Notes: generated from the sequence alone by a model not told the origin. Positions 17,508 through 26,764 are shown, counted from the stretch's first letter. The stretch is DNA of 64,000 nt from Modestobacter marinus (GCF_019799945.1 NZ_JABGCH010000009.1:98458-162457); one strand, 5' to 3'. Program-made: numbers and translations.

Positions 17508-18804
17508 GGACCACGCTGCCCCCCACCGCTCGCAAGCTCGCGGCGGGCCCCTGCAGCGCGGCCAGGCGGCCGGCGCGGGTTGGGTTGGGAACCGTTTCGA
17601 GGTCACCGTGGGCCCGGTCGCGCACGGCGGGCACTGCGTGGCCCGGCACGAGGGGCGGGTCGTCTTCGTGCGGCACACGCTGCCCGGCGAGCGGGTGGTC
17701 GCCGAGGTGACCGAGGACCGGCACGCGTCCTTCTGCCGCGCCGACGCGGTCGAGGTGCTCGAGGCGGCCCCCGACCGGGTCGAGCGGCCCTGCCCCTACA
17801 GCGGGCCGGGCCGGTGCGGCGGCTGCGACTGGCAGCACGTCGGCCACGCGGGGCAGCTGCGGCTCAAGGCCGACGTCGTCCGGGAGCAGCTGGCCCGGCT
17901 GGCCGGCCTGGACGTCGACGTCGTCTGCGAGGCGCTGCCCGGCGGGCCGCTCCGCTGGCGGTCCCGGGCCCGCTTCGCGGTCGACCGCTCGGGGGCGCCG
18001 GGGCTGCGCCGGCACCGCTCGCACGACGTCGTCGTCCTCGACGACTGCCCGATCACGGCCGAGCCCGCCGCGCAGGCCGTGCTGTCCCGGTCGTGGCCGG
18101 GCGCGGGAGCGGTCGACGTCTCCGTCGACTCGGCGGGCGTCGTGACGACGACCCGGCTGGACCGCCGCGGCCGGCCCACGTCCACCCGGATCCTGCGACC
18201 GGGGGCCGAGGTGCCCGCGGAGCCCACCGGCCGCGCGCAGCGCACCGTCGGCGGCCGGGACTGGGAGGTCGAGGGCACCGGCTTCTGGCAGGTCCACCCC
18301 GCCGCGGCCGATGCCCTGGTGGCCGCGGTCGCCGGGTACGCCGCCGTCGGGCCGCGGGAGACGGTGCTGGACCTCTACGCCGGCGCCGGGCTGTTCGGTG
18401 GCGCGCTCGCCCCGGCGGTCGGCGCGGAGGGCCGGGTGGTGTGCGTGGAGTCCGACGCCGCGGCGTGCGCCGCCGCCGACGCGAACCTGGCGGACCTGCC
18501 GCAGGCGGAGGTGTGGCAGGGCGACGTCGACGCCCCCGGCCTCACCGAGCTGCTCGGCGAGCTGGGCCGGCCGGACGTCGTCGTGCTGGACCCCCCGCGG
18601 GCCGGCGCCGGTCCGGACGTCAGCCGGGTGCTGGCCGGGGCCGGGCCGCGCGCGCTGGTGTACGTGGCCTGCGACCCCGCGTCGCTGGCCCGGGACGTCG
18701 GGGTGCTCACCGGCGCGGGCTACCGGCTGGACGGGCTGCGCGCCTTCGACTGCTTCCCGATGACCGCCCACGTGGAGTGCGTCGCGCTGCTCTCCCGGGC
18801 GTAG
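17500..18804 (+). CDS. TRAM-domain class I SAM-dependent RNA methyltransferase (TrmA/RumA family)
   Basis: A 434-residue m5U-type RNA methyltransferase. A TRAM domain (about 30-85) is followed by a 4Fe-4S Cys set (CPYSGPGRCGGC and a later DDCPI), the SAM site VLDLYAGAGLFG (about 288), DPPRAG and the catalytic Cys in YVACDPASLARD (about 390). The substrate could be 23S rRNA or tRNA. ATG at 17500 overlaps the permease stop. No later ATG, GTG or TTG keeps the TRAM domain whole, so residues 3-21 are encoded by the hairpin element at 17506-17563. Confidence 0.9.
   Translation: MGKDHAAPHRSQARGGPLQRGQAAGAGWVGNRFEVTVGPVAHGGHCVARHEGRVVFVRHTLPGERVVAEVTEDRHASFCRADAVEVLEAAPDRVERPCPYSGPGRCGGCDWQHVGHAGQLRLKADVVREQLARLAGLDVDVVCEALPGGPLRWRSRARFAVDRSGAPGLRRHRSHDVVVLDDCPITAEPAAQAVLSRSWPGAGAVDVSVDSAGVVTTTRLDRRGRPTSTRILRPGAEVPAEPTGRAQRTVGGRDWEVEGTGFWQVHPAAADALVAAVAGYAAVGPRETVLDLYAGAGLFGGALAPAVGAEGRVVCVESDAAACAAADANLADLPQAEVWQGDVDAPGLTELLGELGRPDVVVLDPPRAGAGPDVSRVLAGAGPRALVYVACDPASLARDVGVLTGAGYRLDGLRAFDCFPMTAHVECVALLSRA
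17506..17563. repeat. Terminator-like dispersed hairpin element, copy B, inside coding sequence
   Basis: Begins AAGGACCACGCTGC (within the permease TAA stop) and ends GCAGCGCGGCC. Arms 17508-17519 and 17553-17563 pair; the centre is CGCTCGCAAGCTCGCGGCGG. It aligns with copy A at 13903-13958 with a 2-nt length difference. Most arm differences are matched by changes on the other side. It should fold in RNA at the end of the permease message, yet it also encodes the methyltransferase N-terminus. Confidence 0.6.
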
Positions 18805-18844
18805 CCGCCCCGGCGGGTCTCCCGCGCGTAGCCGCCCCGGCGGG
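18791..18844. repeat. 27-bp tandem duplication at the methyltransferase stop codon
   Basis: Units 18791-18817 and 18818-18844 are the same apart from one C/G difference; both contain GCGTAGCCGCCCCGGCGGG. The first unit includes the TAG stop of the methyltransferase gene; the second repeats it in the 3' region. Confidence 0.8.
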
Positions 18845-18845
18845 C

Positions 18846-19067
18846 TCAGGCCCAGGGGTCGCTGGTGTCCCGCGCGCAGACCGGGCAGGCCCGCCCCTCC
18901 GCGCCGCCCTCCGGCGGCCAGTCGCCGACCACCAGGGTGACCTTGGCGCCGCACTCCGCGCCCCAGGGCGGCTCCTTGCGGGTGGTCGCCAGCGCCAGCA
19001 CCGCGTGCCCCTCGCCGACCGGCTGTCCGTCCGCGCCCGCCCGCCGCCCGATGACGTACTCGCTCAT
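18846..19067 (-). CDS. Small conserved-type hypothetical protein
   Basis: 73 residues: MSEYVIGRRAGADGQPVGEG, then a hydrophobic AVLALATT strand, WGAECGAKVTLVVGDWPP and a C-terminal CPVCARD. One CxxC with an additional Cys (ECGA) hints at metal binding. Third-position GC is high throughout, and the gene converges on the methyltransferase gene. The ribosome binding site is weak. The family is not recognised. Confidence 0.55.
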   Translation of the reverse strand: MSEYVIGRRAGADGQPVGEGHAVLALATTRKEPPWGAECGAKVTLVVGDWPPEGGAEGRACPVCARDTSDPWA

Positions 19068-19183
19068 GGGGGAGTGCTACCACCGAGCGGGCCGGGTGGC
19101 CATGCGGCCCGGCGAGGATCACGATCCGAACATGCGTTCGAGTGGCTCTGTCGCCGGCCAGGACCGCGGGCCACACTGACGGG

Positions 19184-19549
19184 GTGGACGCACTTCCGCC
19201 GGGCTGGCCGGACGAGGTGGCCCCGCCGGGCGCCCCCGGCTGGGAGCGCACCGCCGTGGCCTGGTTGTACGACCTCGTGCCCCCGGACTACCGGTCGCAC
19301 GAGGTGCTGCGTCGCTATCCCGTGCTGCTCGCCCGCTTCGCCGCGGACCACGTCGAGGCCGGGCTCGAGGCGGCGCGGGCCGGCTGGCGGACCGTCCGGG
19401 TCGAGCTGGCCGACCAGTTGCCGGCCGACGCCATGGAGGCGGCGATCAGCGCCTACGAGCGGGAGGGCGCCCGGCTCGGCCGCGCCGCCCGCGGCGTGGA
19501 GGTGGTGGCCGCGGCGCTGCGGGGCGAGCGCTGGGTGCCGCGGCTGTGA
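19184..19549 (+). CDS. Actinobacterial hypothetical protein
   Basis: 121 residues, unrecognised but clearly coding by codon usage. It begins [20 protein letters not shown], has a Trp/Tyr-rich segment ([20 protein letters not shown]) and a helical C-terminal half ([20 protein letters not shown]). It is soluble, with no membrane segment. GTG at 19184 is preceded by CACACT and six bases, a leaderless layout. It precedes dxs by 113 bases in the same direction and could share its transcript. Confidence 0.8.
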   Translation: MDALPPGWPDEVAPPGAPGWERTAVAWLYDLVPPDYRSHEVLRRYPVLLARFAADHVEAGLEAARAGWRTVRVELADQLPADAMEAAISAYEREGARLGRAARGVEVVAAALRGERWVPRL

Positions 19550-19662
19550 GACCTGCTCCACTCACCCGGGGAGCGTCGCCGCACGCGGTTACAGTGGGAT
19601 GCCACCCGGCGGCGCCCGTACCACCCACCGCGCCGCCGACGTCGAGAGGACCCTGCACCGTC

Positions 19663-21609
19663 GTGTCGCTGCTCCGTTCGCTGACCGGGCCCGCCGACCT
19701 GCGGGCACTGCAGCCCGACCAGCTCCCCGTCCTCGCCGCCGAGATCCGCGACGCGCTGGTCACCAGCGTCGCCCGGACCGGCGGCCACCTGGGCCCCAAC
19801 CTCGGCGCGGTCGAGCTGACCATCGCCGTCCACCGGGTCTTCGACTCCCCGCGCGAGCCGGTCGTCTTCGACACCGGCCACCAGGCCTACGTGCACAAGC
19901 TGCTCACCGGCCGCCTCGACGGCTTCGCCCAGCTGCGCCAACGCGGCGGGCTGTCCGGCTACCCCAGCCGGGCGGAGAGCGAGCACGACTGGGTGGAGAA
20001 CAGCCACGCCTCCACGTCGCTGTCCTACGCCGACGGGCTGGCCAAGGCCTTCGCCGTCCGCGGCGAGTCCCGCCCGGTCGTTGCGGTCATCGGCGACGGC
20101 GCGCTCACCGGCGGCATGGCCTGGGAGGCGCTGAACAACATCGCCGCCGCCCAGGACCGTCAGGTGGTCATCGTCGTCAACGACAACGGCCGGTCCTACT
20201 CGCCGACCATCGGCGGCGTGGCCGACGCGCTGGCCAGCCTCCGGCTGCGGCCGGGCTACGAGGAGGCACTGGCCGCCGTCCGGCAGGCGCTGCACCGCGC
20301 GCCCGTCGTCGGCACGAAGCTGTACGACGCGCTGCACGCGATCAAGAAGGGCCTCAAGGACGTCCTGTCCCCGCAGGGCATGTTCGAGGACCTCGGCCTG
20401 AAGTACGTCGGCCCGGTCGACGGTCACGACATCGAGATGATGGAGTCCGCCCTGCGCCGGGCCCGCGACTTCGGCGGCCCGGTCATCGTGCACGCGGTCA
20501 CCACCAAGGGCTTCGGCTACCCGCCGGCGGAGACCGACACCATCGACGCCTGGCACTCCACGGGGGTCTTCGAGCCCGACAGCGGGCTGTCCTCGGCGGC
20601 CAAGGGCCCCGAGTGGACCGACGTCTTCGCCGACGAGCTGGTCCGGATCGGCACCGAGCGCTCCGACGTCGTCGCCATCACCGCCGCGATGCTGCACCCG
20701 ACCGGGCTCGCGCCGTTCGCCGAGCGGTTCCCCGAGCGCACCTTCGACGTCGGGATCGCCGAGCAGCACGCCCTCACCTCGGCCGCGGGGATCGCGATGG
20801 GCGGCCTGCACCCGGTGGTCGCGGTCTACTCGACCTTCCTCAACCGGGCCTTCGACCAGGTGCTGATGGACGTCGCCCTGCACCGCCAGCCGGTCACCAT
20901 CGTGCTGGACCGGGCCGGGGTCACCGGCTCGGACGGCGCCTCGCACAACGGCATGTGGGACATGTCGATCTGTGGCGTCGTCCCGGGGCTCCGGCTGGCC
21001 GCGCCGCGCGACGAGGCCACCCTGCGCGAGGCGCTGCGCGAGTCGGTGGAGGTGACCGACGGGCCGACCGTCGTCCGCTTCCCGAAGGGCGCGCTGCCGC
21101 CGGAGCTGCCCGCGCTGGAGCGCCGCGGCCCGGTCGACGTGCTGCGCCGGGGTGCGGGTGGGCCGGGTGACGGTGAGGTGCTGCTGGTCGCCGTCGGCTC
21201 CCTGGTGCCGATGTGCCTGGCCGCCGCCGAGCGCGCCGCCGACCACGGCATCGAGGTCACCGTCGTCGACCCGCGCTGGGTCCTCCCGGTCAGCGGGGAG
21301 CTGGTCGGGATGGCCCGCGAGCACAAGCTGGTCGTGACCGTCGAGGACAGCGGCCGGGCCGGCGGCGTGGGGACGACGCTCACCCAGGCGCTGCAGGACG
21401 CCGACTGCGACGTCCCGGTGCGCAGCCTCGGCCTGCCGCAGCAGTTCTTCGAGCACGGCAGCCGGGGGCAGGTGCTCGCCGACGCCGGCCTCACCGAGCA
21501 GGACGTCGCCCGCCGGATCGTCGAGTGGGCCGCCCGGGTCGCCGAGCGCGGCACCACCGACCCGAACGTCACCGCCGCGGTCCAGGACATCGAGGGCCGC
21601 CAGCCGTGA
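19663..21609 (+). CDS. dxs: 1-deoxy-D-xylulose-5-phosphate synthase
   Basis: A 648-residue thiamine-pyrophosphate enzyme, first step of the MEP isoprenoid pathway (pyruvate plus glyceraldehyde-3-phosphate to DXP). Visible marks: [15 protein letters not shown] (about 40), [15 protein letters not shown], the TPP/Mg motif [18 protein letters not shown] (about 145), [23 protein letters not shown], the pyrimidine-domain [16 protein letters not shown] (about 365) and VDPRWVLPV in the C-terminal domain. GAGAGGA precedes the GTG at 19663. The stop overlaps a thiamine-binding protein gene by four bases. Confidence 0.97.
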   Translation: MSLLRSLTGPADLRALQPDQLPVLAAEIRDALVTSVARTGGHLGPNLGAVELTIAVHRVFDSPREPVVFDTGHQAYVHKLLTGRLDGFAQLRQRGGLSGYPSRAESEHDWVENSHASTSLSYADGLAKAFAVRGESRPVVAVIGDGALTGGMAWEALNNIAAAQDRQVVIVVNDNGRSYSPTIGGVADALASLRLRPGYEEALAAVRQALHRAPVVGTKLYDALHAIKKGLKDVLSPQGMFEDLGLKYVGPVDGHDIEMMESALRRARDFGGPVIVHAVTTKGFGYPPAETDTIDAWHSTGVFEPDSGLSSAAKGPEWTDVFADELVRIGTERSDVVAITAAMLHPTGLAPFAERFPERTFDVGIAEQHALTSAAGIAMGGLHPVVAVYSTFLNRAFDQVLMDVALHRQPVTIVLDRAGVTGSDGASHNGMWDMSICGVVPGLRLAAPRDEATLREALRESVEVTDGPTVVRFPKGALPPELPALERRGPVDVLRRGAGGPGDGEVLLVAVGSLVPMCLAAAERAADHGIEVTVVDPRWVLPVSGELVGMAREHKLVVTVEDSGRAGGVGTTLTQALQDADCDVPVRSLGLPQQFFEHGSRGQVLADAGLTEQDVARRIVEWAARVAERGTTDPNVTAAVQDIEGRQP

Positions 21610-21896
21610 CCGACCGGGTCATCGCCGAGATCCAGGTGGCCCCCTCACCGCCCGGCACGGCCGAGGACCCGCACGCCCACGTGGAGGCCGCGATCGCGGT
21701 CATCCAGGCGTCCGGGCTGCGCTGCGAGGTGGGTGCGCTAGGCACCACGCTCGAGGGCGACGCCGATACGGTGTGGGCGACGCTGCGGGCCGCGCACGAG
21801 GCGATGCTCGCCGCCGGCGCGACCAGCGGGATCTCGCACCTGAAGGTCGCCAGCGTGAACCGGACGATGGAGTCGCTGACCCGCAAGTTCCGGTAG
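21606..21896 (+). CDS. MTH1187-type thiamine-binding protein
   Basis: A 96-residue protein of the thiamine_BP family (PF01910, YqgV/MTH1187). It reads [14 protein letters not shown], then [40 protein letters not shown] and [13 protein letters not shown], the ferredoxin-like fold of the family. GTG overlaps the dxs TGA as GTGA, so the two are translationally coupled. Dxs needs thiamine pyrophosphate, which makes cofactor supply or sensing for Dxs a reasonable inference. Confidence 0.9.
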   Translation: MTDRVIAEIQVAPSPPGTAEDPHAHVEAAIAVIQASGLRCEVGALGTTLEGDADTVWATLRAAHEAMLAAGATSGISHLKVASVNRTMESLTRKFR

Positions 21897-21941
21897 GCGT
21901 GGCCGGTGACCAGGTGCCCTGATCATCGCCGGTCCGTCTCG

Positions 21942-24029
21942 TCACGCCGGCAGCGAGGCCACGCCCTTCGGCAGGAACCGCTGGCCGGTGACCGCCTCGG
22001 AGACCCCGGCCCGGTCCAGGTAGGCGGAGATCCCGCCCAGCCAGAACGGCCAGCCGGCGCCCAGCAGTATGCACAGGTCGATGTCCTGGACCGCCTGCAC
22101 GACGCCCTCGTCGAGCATCAGCCGGATCTCCTGGGCCAGCGCCCGCTCGGCCCGGTCCCGCAGCTCCTCGGCGGTCAGCGGCGAGTCGCCCGCGTCGATG
22201 CCGGCCAGGTCCGGGTCGACGACGCCGGGTCCGGAGAAGACCGACGCCTTGCCGAGCTCGACCATGCGGCGCAGCCCCGCGCCGACGGCGAACCGGTCGG
22301 GGAACGCCTCGTGCATCCGCTCGGCCACGTGCAGCGCGACCGGCGGGCCGACCAGCGACAACAGTTCGAACGGCGTCATCGGCAGCCCCAGCGGCTCGAG
22401 CGCGCGCTCGGCCACCACCACCGGGGTGCCGGCGTCCACGGCCGCGGTGACCTCGCCGAGGAACCGGGTGAGCAGCCGGTTCACCACGAACGCCGGGGCA
22501 TCGGCGACGAGCACGCAGGACTTCGCCAGCGCCTTGCCGACGGCGAACGCGGTGGCCAGGGTGGCGTCGTCGGTCCGCTCGGCGCGCACCACCTCCAGCA
22601 GCGGCAGCACCGCGACCGGGTTGAAGAAGTGCAGGCCGACGACCCGCTCGGGGTGCTGCAGCTCGGCCGCCATCTCGGTCACCGACAGCGCCGAGGTGTT
22701 GGTGGCCAGCACGCACTCCGCGGAGACGACGGCCTCGACCTCGGCGAGGACCTGCTGCTTGACCGAGAGCTCCTCGAACACCGCCTCGAGCACCAGGTCG
22801 GCGTCGGCGAACGCGGCCTTGTCCAGCGACCCGGTCACCAGGCGCTTGAGCCGGTTGAGCCGGTCGGGGGAGAGCCGGCCGCGGCCGGCCAGCTCGTCCA
22901 GCTCCCCGTGCACGTAGCCGACGCCCTTGTCCACGCGGACCTGGTCGACGTCGGTCAGGACGACGGGCACCTCGAGCCGCCGGACGAGGAGCAGCGCGAG
23001 CTGGGAGGCCATCAGCCCCGCACCCACCACGCCGACCTTGGTGACCTGCCGCGCCAGCATCCGGTCCGGCGCACCGGCCGGCCGCTTGGCCCGCCTGTTG
23101 ACCAGGTCGAAGGAGTACAGGCCGGCCCGCAGCTCGTCGCTCATGAGCAGGTCGGTGAGCGCGTCGTCCTCGGCCGTCGTCCCGGCGGTGAACGCGTCGC
23201 CCTCGGCCCCGGCCCGGGCGAGGTCCAGCAGCTCCACGGCGCGCAACGCCCCCGGGGAGGCGTTGCGGGTGCGGGCCTGCACGATCTGCCGGGCCCGGGC
23301 GAGCGCGTCGTCCCACGCCAACCGGTCCACCTCGGGACGGCGCACGACGACGTCCCCGCGGAGCACTCCGGCCGCCCACTCCAGTGACCGCTCCAGGAAG
23401 TCGGCCGGCTCGAACACCGCGTCCGCGATGCCCAGCTCGGCGGCCCTCGGGCCCGGGGTCGTCTTGTTCTGCGCGAGCGCGTTCTCCACGATCACCGAGA
23501 CCGCGCCGTCGATGCCGATCAGGTTCGGCAGCAGCTGCGTGCCGCCCCAGCCGGGCACCAGGCCGAGGAAGACCTCGGGGAACGCGACGAACGCGCCGCC
23601 GCTGATCGTGCGGTAGGAGCAGTGCAGGGCCAGCTCGAGGCCGCCGCCGAGCGCCGCGCCGTTGACGAAGGCGAACGTCGGGACGGCGGCGTCCTTCAGC
23701 CGGCGGAACACCCGGTGCCCGGCCTCGGCGATCTCCCGGGCCTGGTCGGCCGAGGTGATCGCCGGGACGCCGGAGAGGTCGGCGCCGACGGCGAAGACGA
23801 ACGGCTTGCCGGTCACGGCGATCGCCGCCGGGGCCGGGGTGTGCGCGGCGACCTCGTCCAGCGCGGCGTCCAGCGACGCCAGCCCGCCGGGGCCGAAGGT
23901 CGAGGGCCGGGTGTGGTCGTGGCCGTTGTCGATGGTGATCAGCGCGATCTCACCGGCCAGCCCGGGTACCCGGACGAACCGGACACAGGCGTGCGTGACG
24001 ACCTCGTCGGCGAACAGTGCGTCCCTCAC
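21942..24029 (-). CDS. fadB: Fatty-acid oxidation multifunctional enzyme (enoyl-CoA hydratase / 3-hydroxyacyl-CoA dehydrogenase)
   Basis: A 695-residue two-step beta-oxidation enzyme. Residues 1-270 are a crotonase domain (FAVGADLSG, NGAALGGGLELALHC, PEVFLGLVPGWGGTQLLPN). Residues 320-500 are the NAD-binding domain (VGVVGAGLMASQLALLLVRR, LVLEAVFEELSVKQQ, NTSALSVTEMA, LHFFNPVAVLPLLEVV) and the remainder two HAD C-domains. GTG at 24029 overlaps the upstream thiolase stop by four bases (GTGA). With fadA it completes the cycle from enoyl-CoA to acetyl-CoA. Confidence 0.95.
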   Translation of the reverse strand: MRDALFADEVVTHACVRFVRVPGLAGEIALITIDNGHDHTRPSTFGPGGLASLDAALDEVAAHTPAPAAIAVTGKPFVFAVGADLSGVPAITSADQAREIAEAGHRVFRRLKDAAVPTFAFVNGAALGGGLELALHCSYRTISGGAFVAFPEVFLGLVPGWGGTQLLPNLIGIDGAVSVIVENALAQNKTTPGPRAAELGIADAVFEPADFLERSLEWAAGVLRGDVVVRRPEVDRLAWDDALARARQIVQARTRNASPGALRAVELLDLARAGAEGDAFTAGTTAEDDALTDLLMSDELRAGLYSFDLVNRRAKRPAGAPDRMLARQVTKVGVVGAGLMASQLALLLVRRLEVPVVLTDVDQVRVDKGVGYVHGELDELAGRGRLSPDRLNRLKRLVTGSLDKAAFADADLVLEAVFEELSVKQQVLAEVEAVVSAECVLATNTSALSVTEMAAELQHPERVVGLHFFNPVAVLPLLEVVRAERTDDATLATAFAVGKALAKSCVLVADAPAFVVNRLLTRFLGEVTAAVDAGTPVVVAERALEPLGLPMTPFELLSLVGPPVALHVAERMHEAFPDRFAVGAGLRRMVELGKASVFSGPGVVDPDLAGIDAGDSPLTAEELRDRAERALAQEIRLMLDEGVVQAVQDIDLCILLGAGWPFWLGGISAYLDRAGVSEAVTGQRFLPKGVASLPA

Positions 24030-25231
24030 TTCTCGACACCCTCCCAGTTCGGGTTCTCCCAGGTCACGGTGCCGCCCATGCCGATGCCGATGCACATGGC
24101 GGTGAGGCCGTAGCGGATGTCGGGCCGCTCGGCGAACTGGCGGGACAGCTGCGTCATCAGCCGCACGCCGGAGGAGGCCAGCGGGTGGCCGACGGCGATG
24201 GCGCCGCCCCAGGGGTTGACCCGCCCGTCGTCGTCGGCGATGCCGAAGTGGTCGAGGAACGCCAGCACCTGGACGGCGAAGGCCTCGTTCAGCTCGAACA
24301 GGCCGATGTCCTCGATGGACAGCCCGGTTCGGGCCAGCGCCTTCTCGGTCGAGGGGATCGGGCCGACGCCCATGACCTCCGGCTCGACGCCGGCGAAGCC
24401 GTAGCCGACCAGCCGCATGCCGATGGTCAGCCCGAGCTCGCGGGCGACGTCCTCGGCGGCCAGCAGGCAGCCGGTGGCGCCGTCGTTGAGGCCGGCGGCG
24501 TTGCCCGCGGTGACGGAGCCGTGCGGGCGGAACGGGGTCTTCAGCGAGGCCAGCCCGTCGAGCGTGGTGTCCGGGCGGGGTGGCTCGTCGACCGTGGCCA
24601 GGCCCCAGCCGTGCTCGGTGGACCGGGTGGCCACCGGGACGAGCTCCGGGCCGATCTGGCCCGCTGCCACGGCCGTGGCGTACTTCTGTTGGCTGGCCAG
24701 GGCGAACGCGTCGGCCCGCTCCTTGGTCAGGTGCGGGAAGCGGTCGTGCAGGTTCTCCGCCGTGGCCCCCATGACCAGCGCCGAGGAGTCGACGATCTTC
24801 TCGCTGACGAACCGGGGGTTCGGGTCGACGCCCTCGCCCATCGGGTGGTGGCCCATGTGCTCGACGCCGCCGGCGATCGCCACGTCGTAGGCGCCGAAGG
24901 CGATGCCGGACGCCGTGGTGGTCACCGCGGTCATCGCGCCGGCGCACATCCGGTCGATCGCGTAGCCGGGGACGGACCTCGGCAGGCCGGCGAGCAGCGC
25001 GGCGGTGCGCCCGATGGTCAGGCCCTGGTCGCCGATCTGGGTGGTGGCCGCGATCGCGACCTCGTCGACCCGGTCGGCCGGCAGGGACGGGTTGCGGCGC
25101 ATCAGTTCGCGGATGCAGCGCACGACCAGGTCGTCGGCGCGCGTCTCGGCGTAGATGCCCTTCGGGCCGGCCTTGCCGAAGGGGGTGCGCACGCCGTCGA
25201 CGAAGACGACCTCGCGCAGCGAGCGGGACAT
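24026..25231 (-). CDS. fadA: Acetyl-CoA C-acyltransferase (thiolase)
   Basis: A 401-residue thiolase that cleaves 3-ketoacyl-CoA. The acylated Cys is in DRMCAGAMTAVTTTA (about 90), the His motif in NEAFAVQVLAF and GGAIAVGHPLASSGVR (about 355), and the second Cys in AMCIGIGMGGTV. GGAGGT sits four bases before the ATG at 25231. It is first in a two-gene operon with fadB. A 6-4-6 palindrome at 25287-25302 lies 56 bases upstream and probably binds a TetR-type repressor. Confidence 0.95.
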   Translation of the reverse strand: MSRSLREVVFVDGVRTPFGKAGPKGIYAETRADDLVVRCIRELMRRNPSLPADRVDEVAIAATTQIGDQGLTIGRTAALLAGLPRSVPGYAIDRMCAGAMTAVTTTASGIAFGAYDVAIAGGVEHMGHHPMGEGVDPNPRFVSEKIVDSSALVMGATAENLHDRFPHLTKERADAFALASQQKYATAVAAGQIGPELVPVATRSTEHGWGLATVDEPPRPDTTLDGLASLKTPFRPHGSVTAGNAAGLNDGATGCLLAAEDVARELGLTIGMRLVGYGFAGVEPEVMGVGPIPSTEKALARTGLSIEDIGLFELNEAFAVQVLAFLDHFGIADDDGRVNPWGGAIAVGHPLASSGVRLMTQLSRQFAERPDIRYGLTAMCIGIGMGGTVTWENPNWEGVEK

Positions 25232-25286
25232 GGGACCTCCGCGGTGGGTTGCGTGCCGCCCCGGGGGGAGGACCGGCCGCACAGAA

Positions 25287-25302
25287 GTTACCTGCCGGTA
25301 AC
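25287..25302. promoter_or_regulatory. Palindromic operator candidate upstream of fadA-fadB
   Basis: GTTACC (25287-25292), TGCC, GGTAAC (25297-25302): perfect 6-bp arms around a 4-nt spacer in otherwise GC-rich DNA. Its place between fadA and the divergent gene at 25386 fits a fatty-acid-responsive TetR-family operator. The regulator is not in the window. Confidence 0.55.
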
Positions 25303-25385
25303 CGCCAGGCCAATGCACCTCCTCGACACGGGTGAGACGGGCGCCCGCCCCGTACGATCTGCCCCTCGCGATGGGCGGAGGCGTC

Positions 25386-26231
25386 ATGGGCGGCAGGCGG
25401 ACGGCGCTGCGGCGACTGGTGCCCTGGGCCGCCGTGGGGCTGCCGCTGGTCGACGCGCTGCCGGTGCTCACCGGGGTCCTGCCCGTGGCGGCCGGCATCG
25501 CCGCCGCCGTGGTCCTCGAGGCCGCGCTCGCGATCGTCGTCGTCGCCGGGTGGGTGGTCTTCCGACGGGCCTGGTGGACGGCTCGGGCACGGGGCGACCG
25601 GCGGTCCGAGGCGCTGCTCGCCGGGCTGGCGGCCACGGCGCCCCCGCTGCTGGTCCGGCTGGTCCGCGCCGAGGTGGGCCTGTGGCAGTCGCTGTGGTGG
25701 GCCGTGCGCCGCCGCCGGGCCGTCACACCGGGCCAGACGGCGTTCTCCGCCACGTCCCGCATCGGCGTGATGCTGTGGGCGACCATCGCGCTCACGCCGG
25801 TGGAGATGGCCGCCGTCCACGTGCTGCTGCCGTGGCAGTCGGTGCGGGTCGTCGTGCTCGTGGTGAGCCTGGTGTCGCTGGTGTGGATGGTGGGCTTCGC
25901 GTTGGCGCTCCAGCAGCGTCCGCACGTGCTGGACAGCGAGCGGCTGATCGTGCGCTTCGGATCCCTCCGGGAGGTCGTCGTCCGGCTCGCCGACGTCGTC
26001 GACGCCCGCGCCGCGACCACCGTCGACCACCGGCGGAGCCTGGAGGTCGCCGACAGGCGGGTGGCCCTGTCGGTGCTGGGCGAGTCGAGCGTGCGCCTGC
26101 AGCTGCGCCCCGGGGCCGCGGTCGGCCTCGACGGCGGGTCGGTGGCCGCCGAGCAGGTGCTGTTCTTCGCCGACGACCCGCGCGGCCTCGTCCGTGCGCT
26201 GCGCGCGCTGGTCGCGGAGTCCGCCGCGTGA
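25386..26231 (+). CDS. Membrane protein of unknown function
   Basis: 281 residues, not recognised. About four hydrophobic helices are visible (LVPWAAVGLPLVDALPVLTG with PVAAGIAAAVVLEAALAIVV, IGVMLWATIALTPVEMAAV, VVVLVVSLVSLVWMVGFALA), then a soluble C-terminal half with a PH-like pattern (VLDSERLIVRFGSLREVVVR). ATG at 25386 is preferred over 25371 because GGAGG lies five bases before it. The next gene overlaps it by four bases. Divergence from fadA across the operator suggests a possible shared control. Confidence 0.8.
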   Translation: MGGRRTALRRLVPWAAVGLPLVDALPVLTGVLPVAAGIAAAVVLEAALAIVVVAGWVVFRRAWWTARARGDRRSEALLAGLAATAPPLLVRLVRAEVGLWQSLWWAVRRRRAVTPGQTAFSATSRIGVMLWATIALTPVEMAAVHVLLPWQSVRVVVLVVSLVSLVWMVGFALALQQRPHVLDSERLIVRFGSLREVVVRLADVVDARAATTVDHRRSLEVADRRVALSVLGESSVRLQLRPGAAVGLDGGSVAAEQVLFFADDPRGLVRALRALVAESAA

Positions 26232-26764
26232 CGCGCTTAGTGCTGCTGCTGCGCGGCATCAACGTCGGCCGCGCCCACCGCATCGGGATGGCGGACCTGC
26301 GGGAGCTGCTGCGCGCAGAGGGGCACGGCGATGTCGCCACCGTGCTGCAGAGCGGCAACGTGGTCCTGGACTCGCACCTGCCGCCCGGCGAGCTGGCGCG
26401 CTCGGTGGAGCGGGCACTGGAGCGGCGGTTCGGGTTCCCGGTGCCGACCGTCGTCCGGACCGCCGACGAGCTCCTCGGGGTCGTCGCGAAGGACCCGCTC
26501 GGTGCGGTCGCCACGGACCCGACGCGCTACGTCGTCAGCTTCTTCGCCGAGGTGCTGCCCGCTGAAGTGGACGAGTTCCTCCGTGGCGTGGACCCGGGCG
26601 ACGACGCCTTCGCGGTCGACGGCCGTGAGCTCTACCTGTGGTGCCCGCACGGCCAGCTGAAGAGCCCGCTCGCCGCGGCCCTGGGCAAGCGCCGTGGTGG
26701 CCCGGTCGGCACTGCGCGCAACTGGGCCACCGTCGGCAAGATGGCGGACCTCCTGCAGCGCTGA
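26228..26764 (+). CDS. DUF1697 domain-containing protein
   Basis: A 178-residue DUF1697 protein, recognised by LVLLLRGINVGRAHRIGMAD at the N-terminus, GDVATVLQSGNVVLDS, then VTYPV-like PTRYVVSFFAEVLP, ELYLWCPHGQLKSPL and TARNWATVGKMADLL at the C-terminus. The family has no established activity. GTG at 26228 overlaps the preceding stop (GTGA). Confidence 0.92.
   Translation: MTRLVLLLRGINVGRAHRIGMADLRELLRAEGHGDVATVLQSGNVVLDSHLPPGELARSVERALERRFGFPVPTVVRTADELLGVVAKDPLGAVATDPTRYVVSFFAEVLPAEVDEFLRGVDPGDDAFAVDGRELYLWCPHGQLKSPLAAALGKRRGGPVGTARNWATVGKMADLLQR

Noticed and set aside
17580-21170. Open frame of more than 1,100 codons spanning the methyltransferase and dxs
   Set aside because: Arginine-rich shadow frame; the real genes in the other frame have all their motifs.
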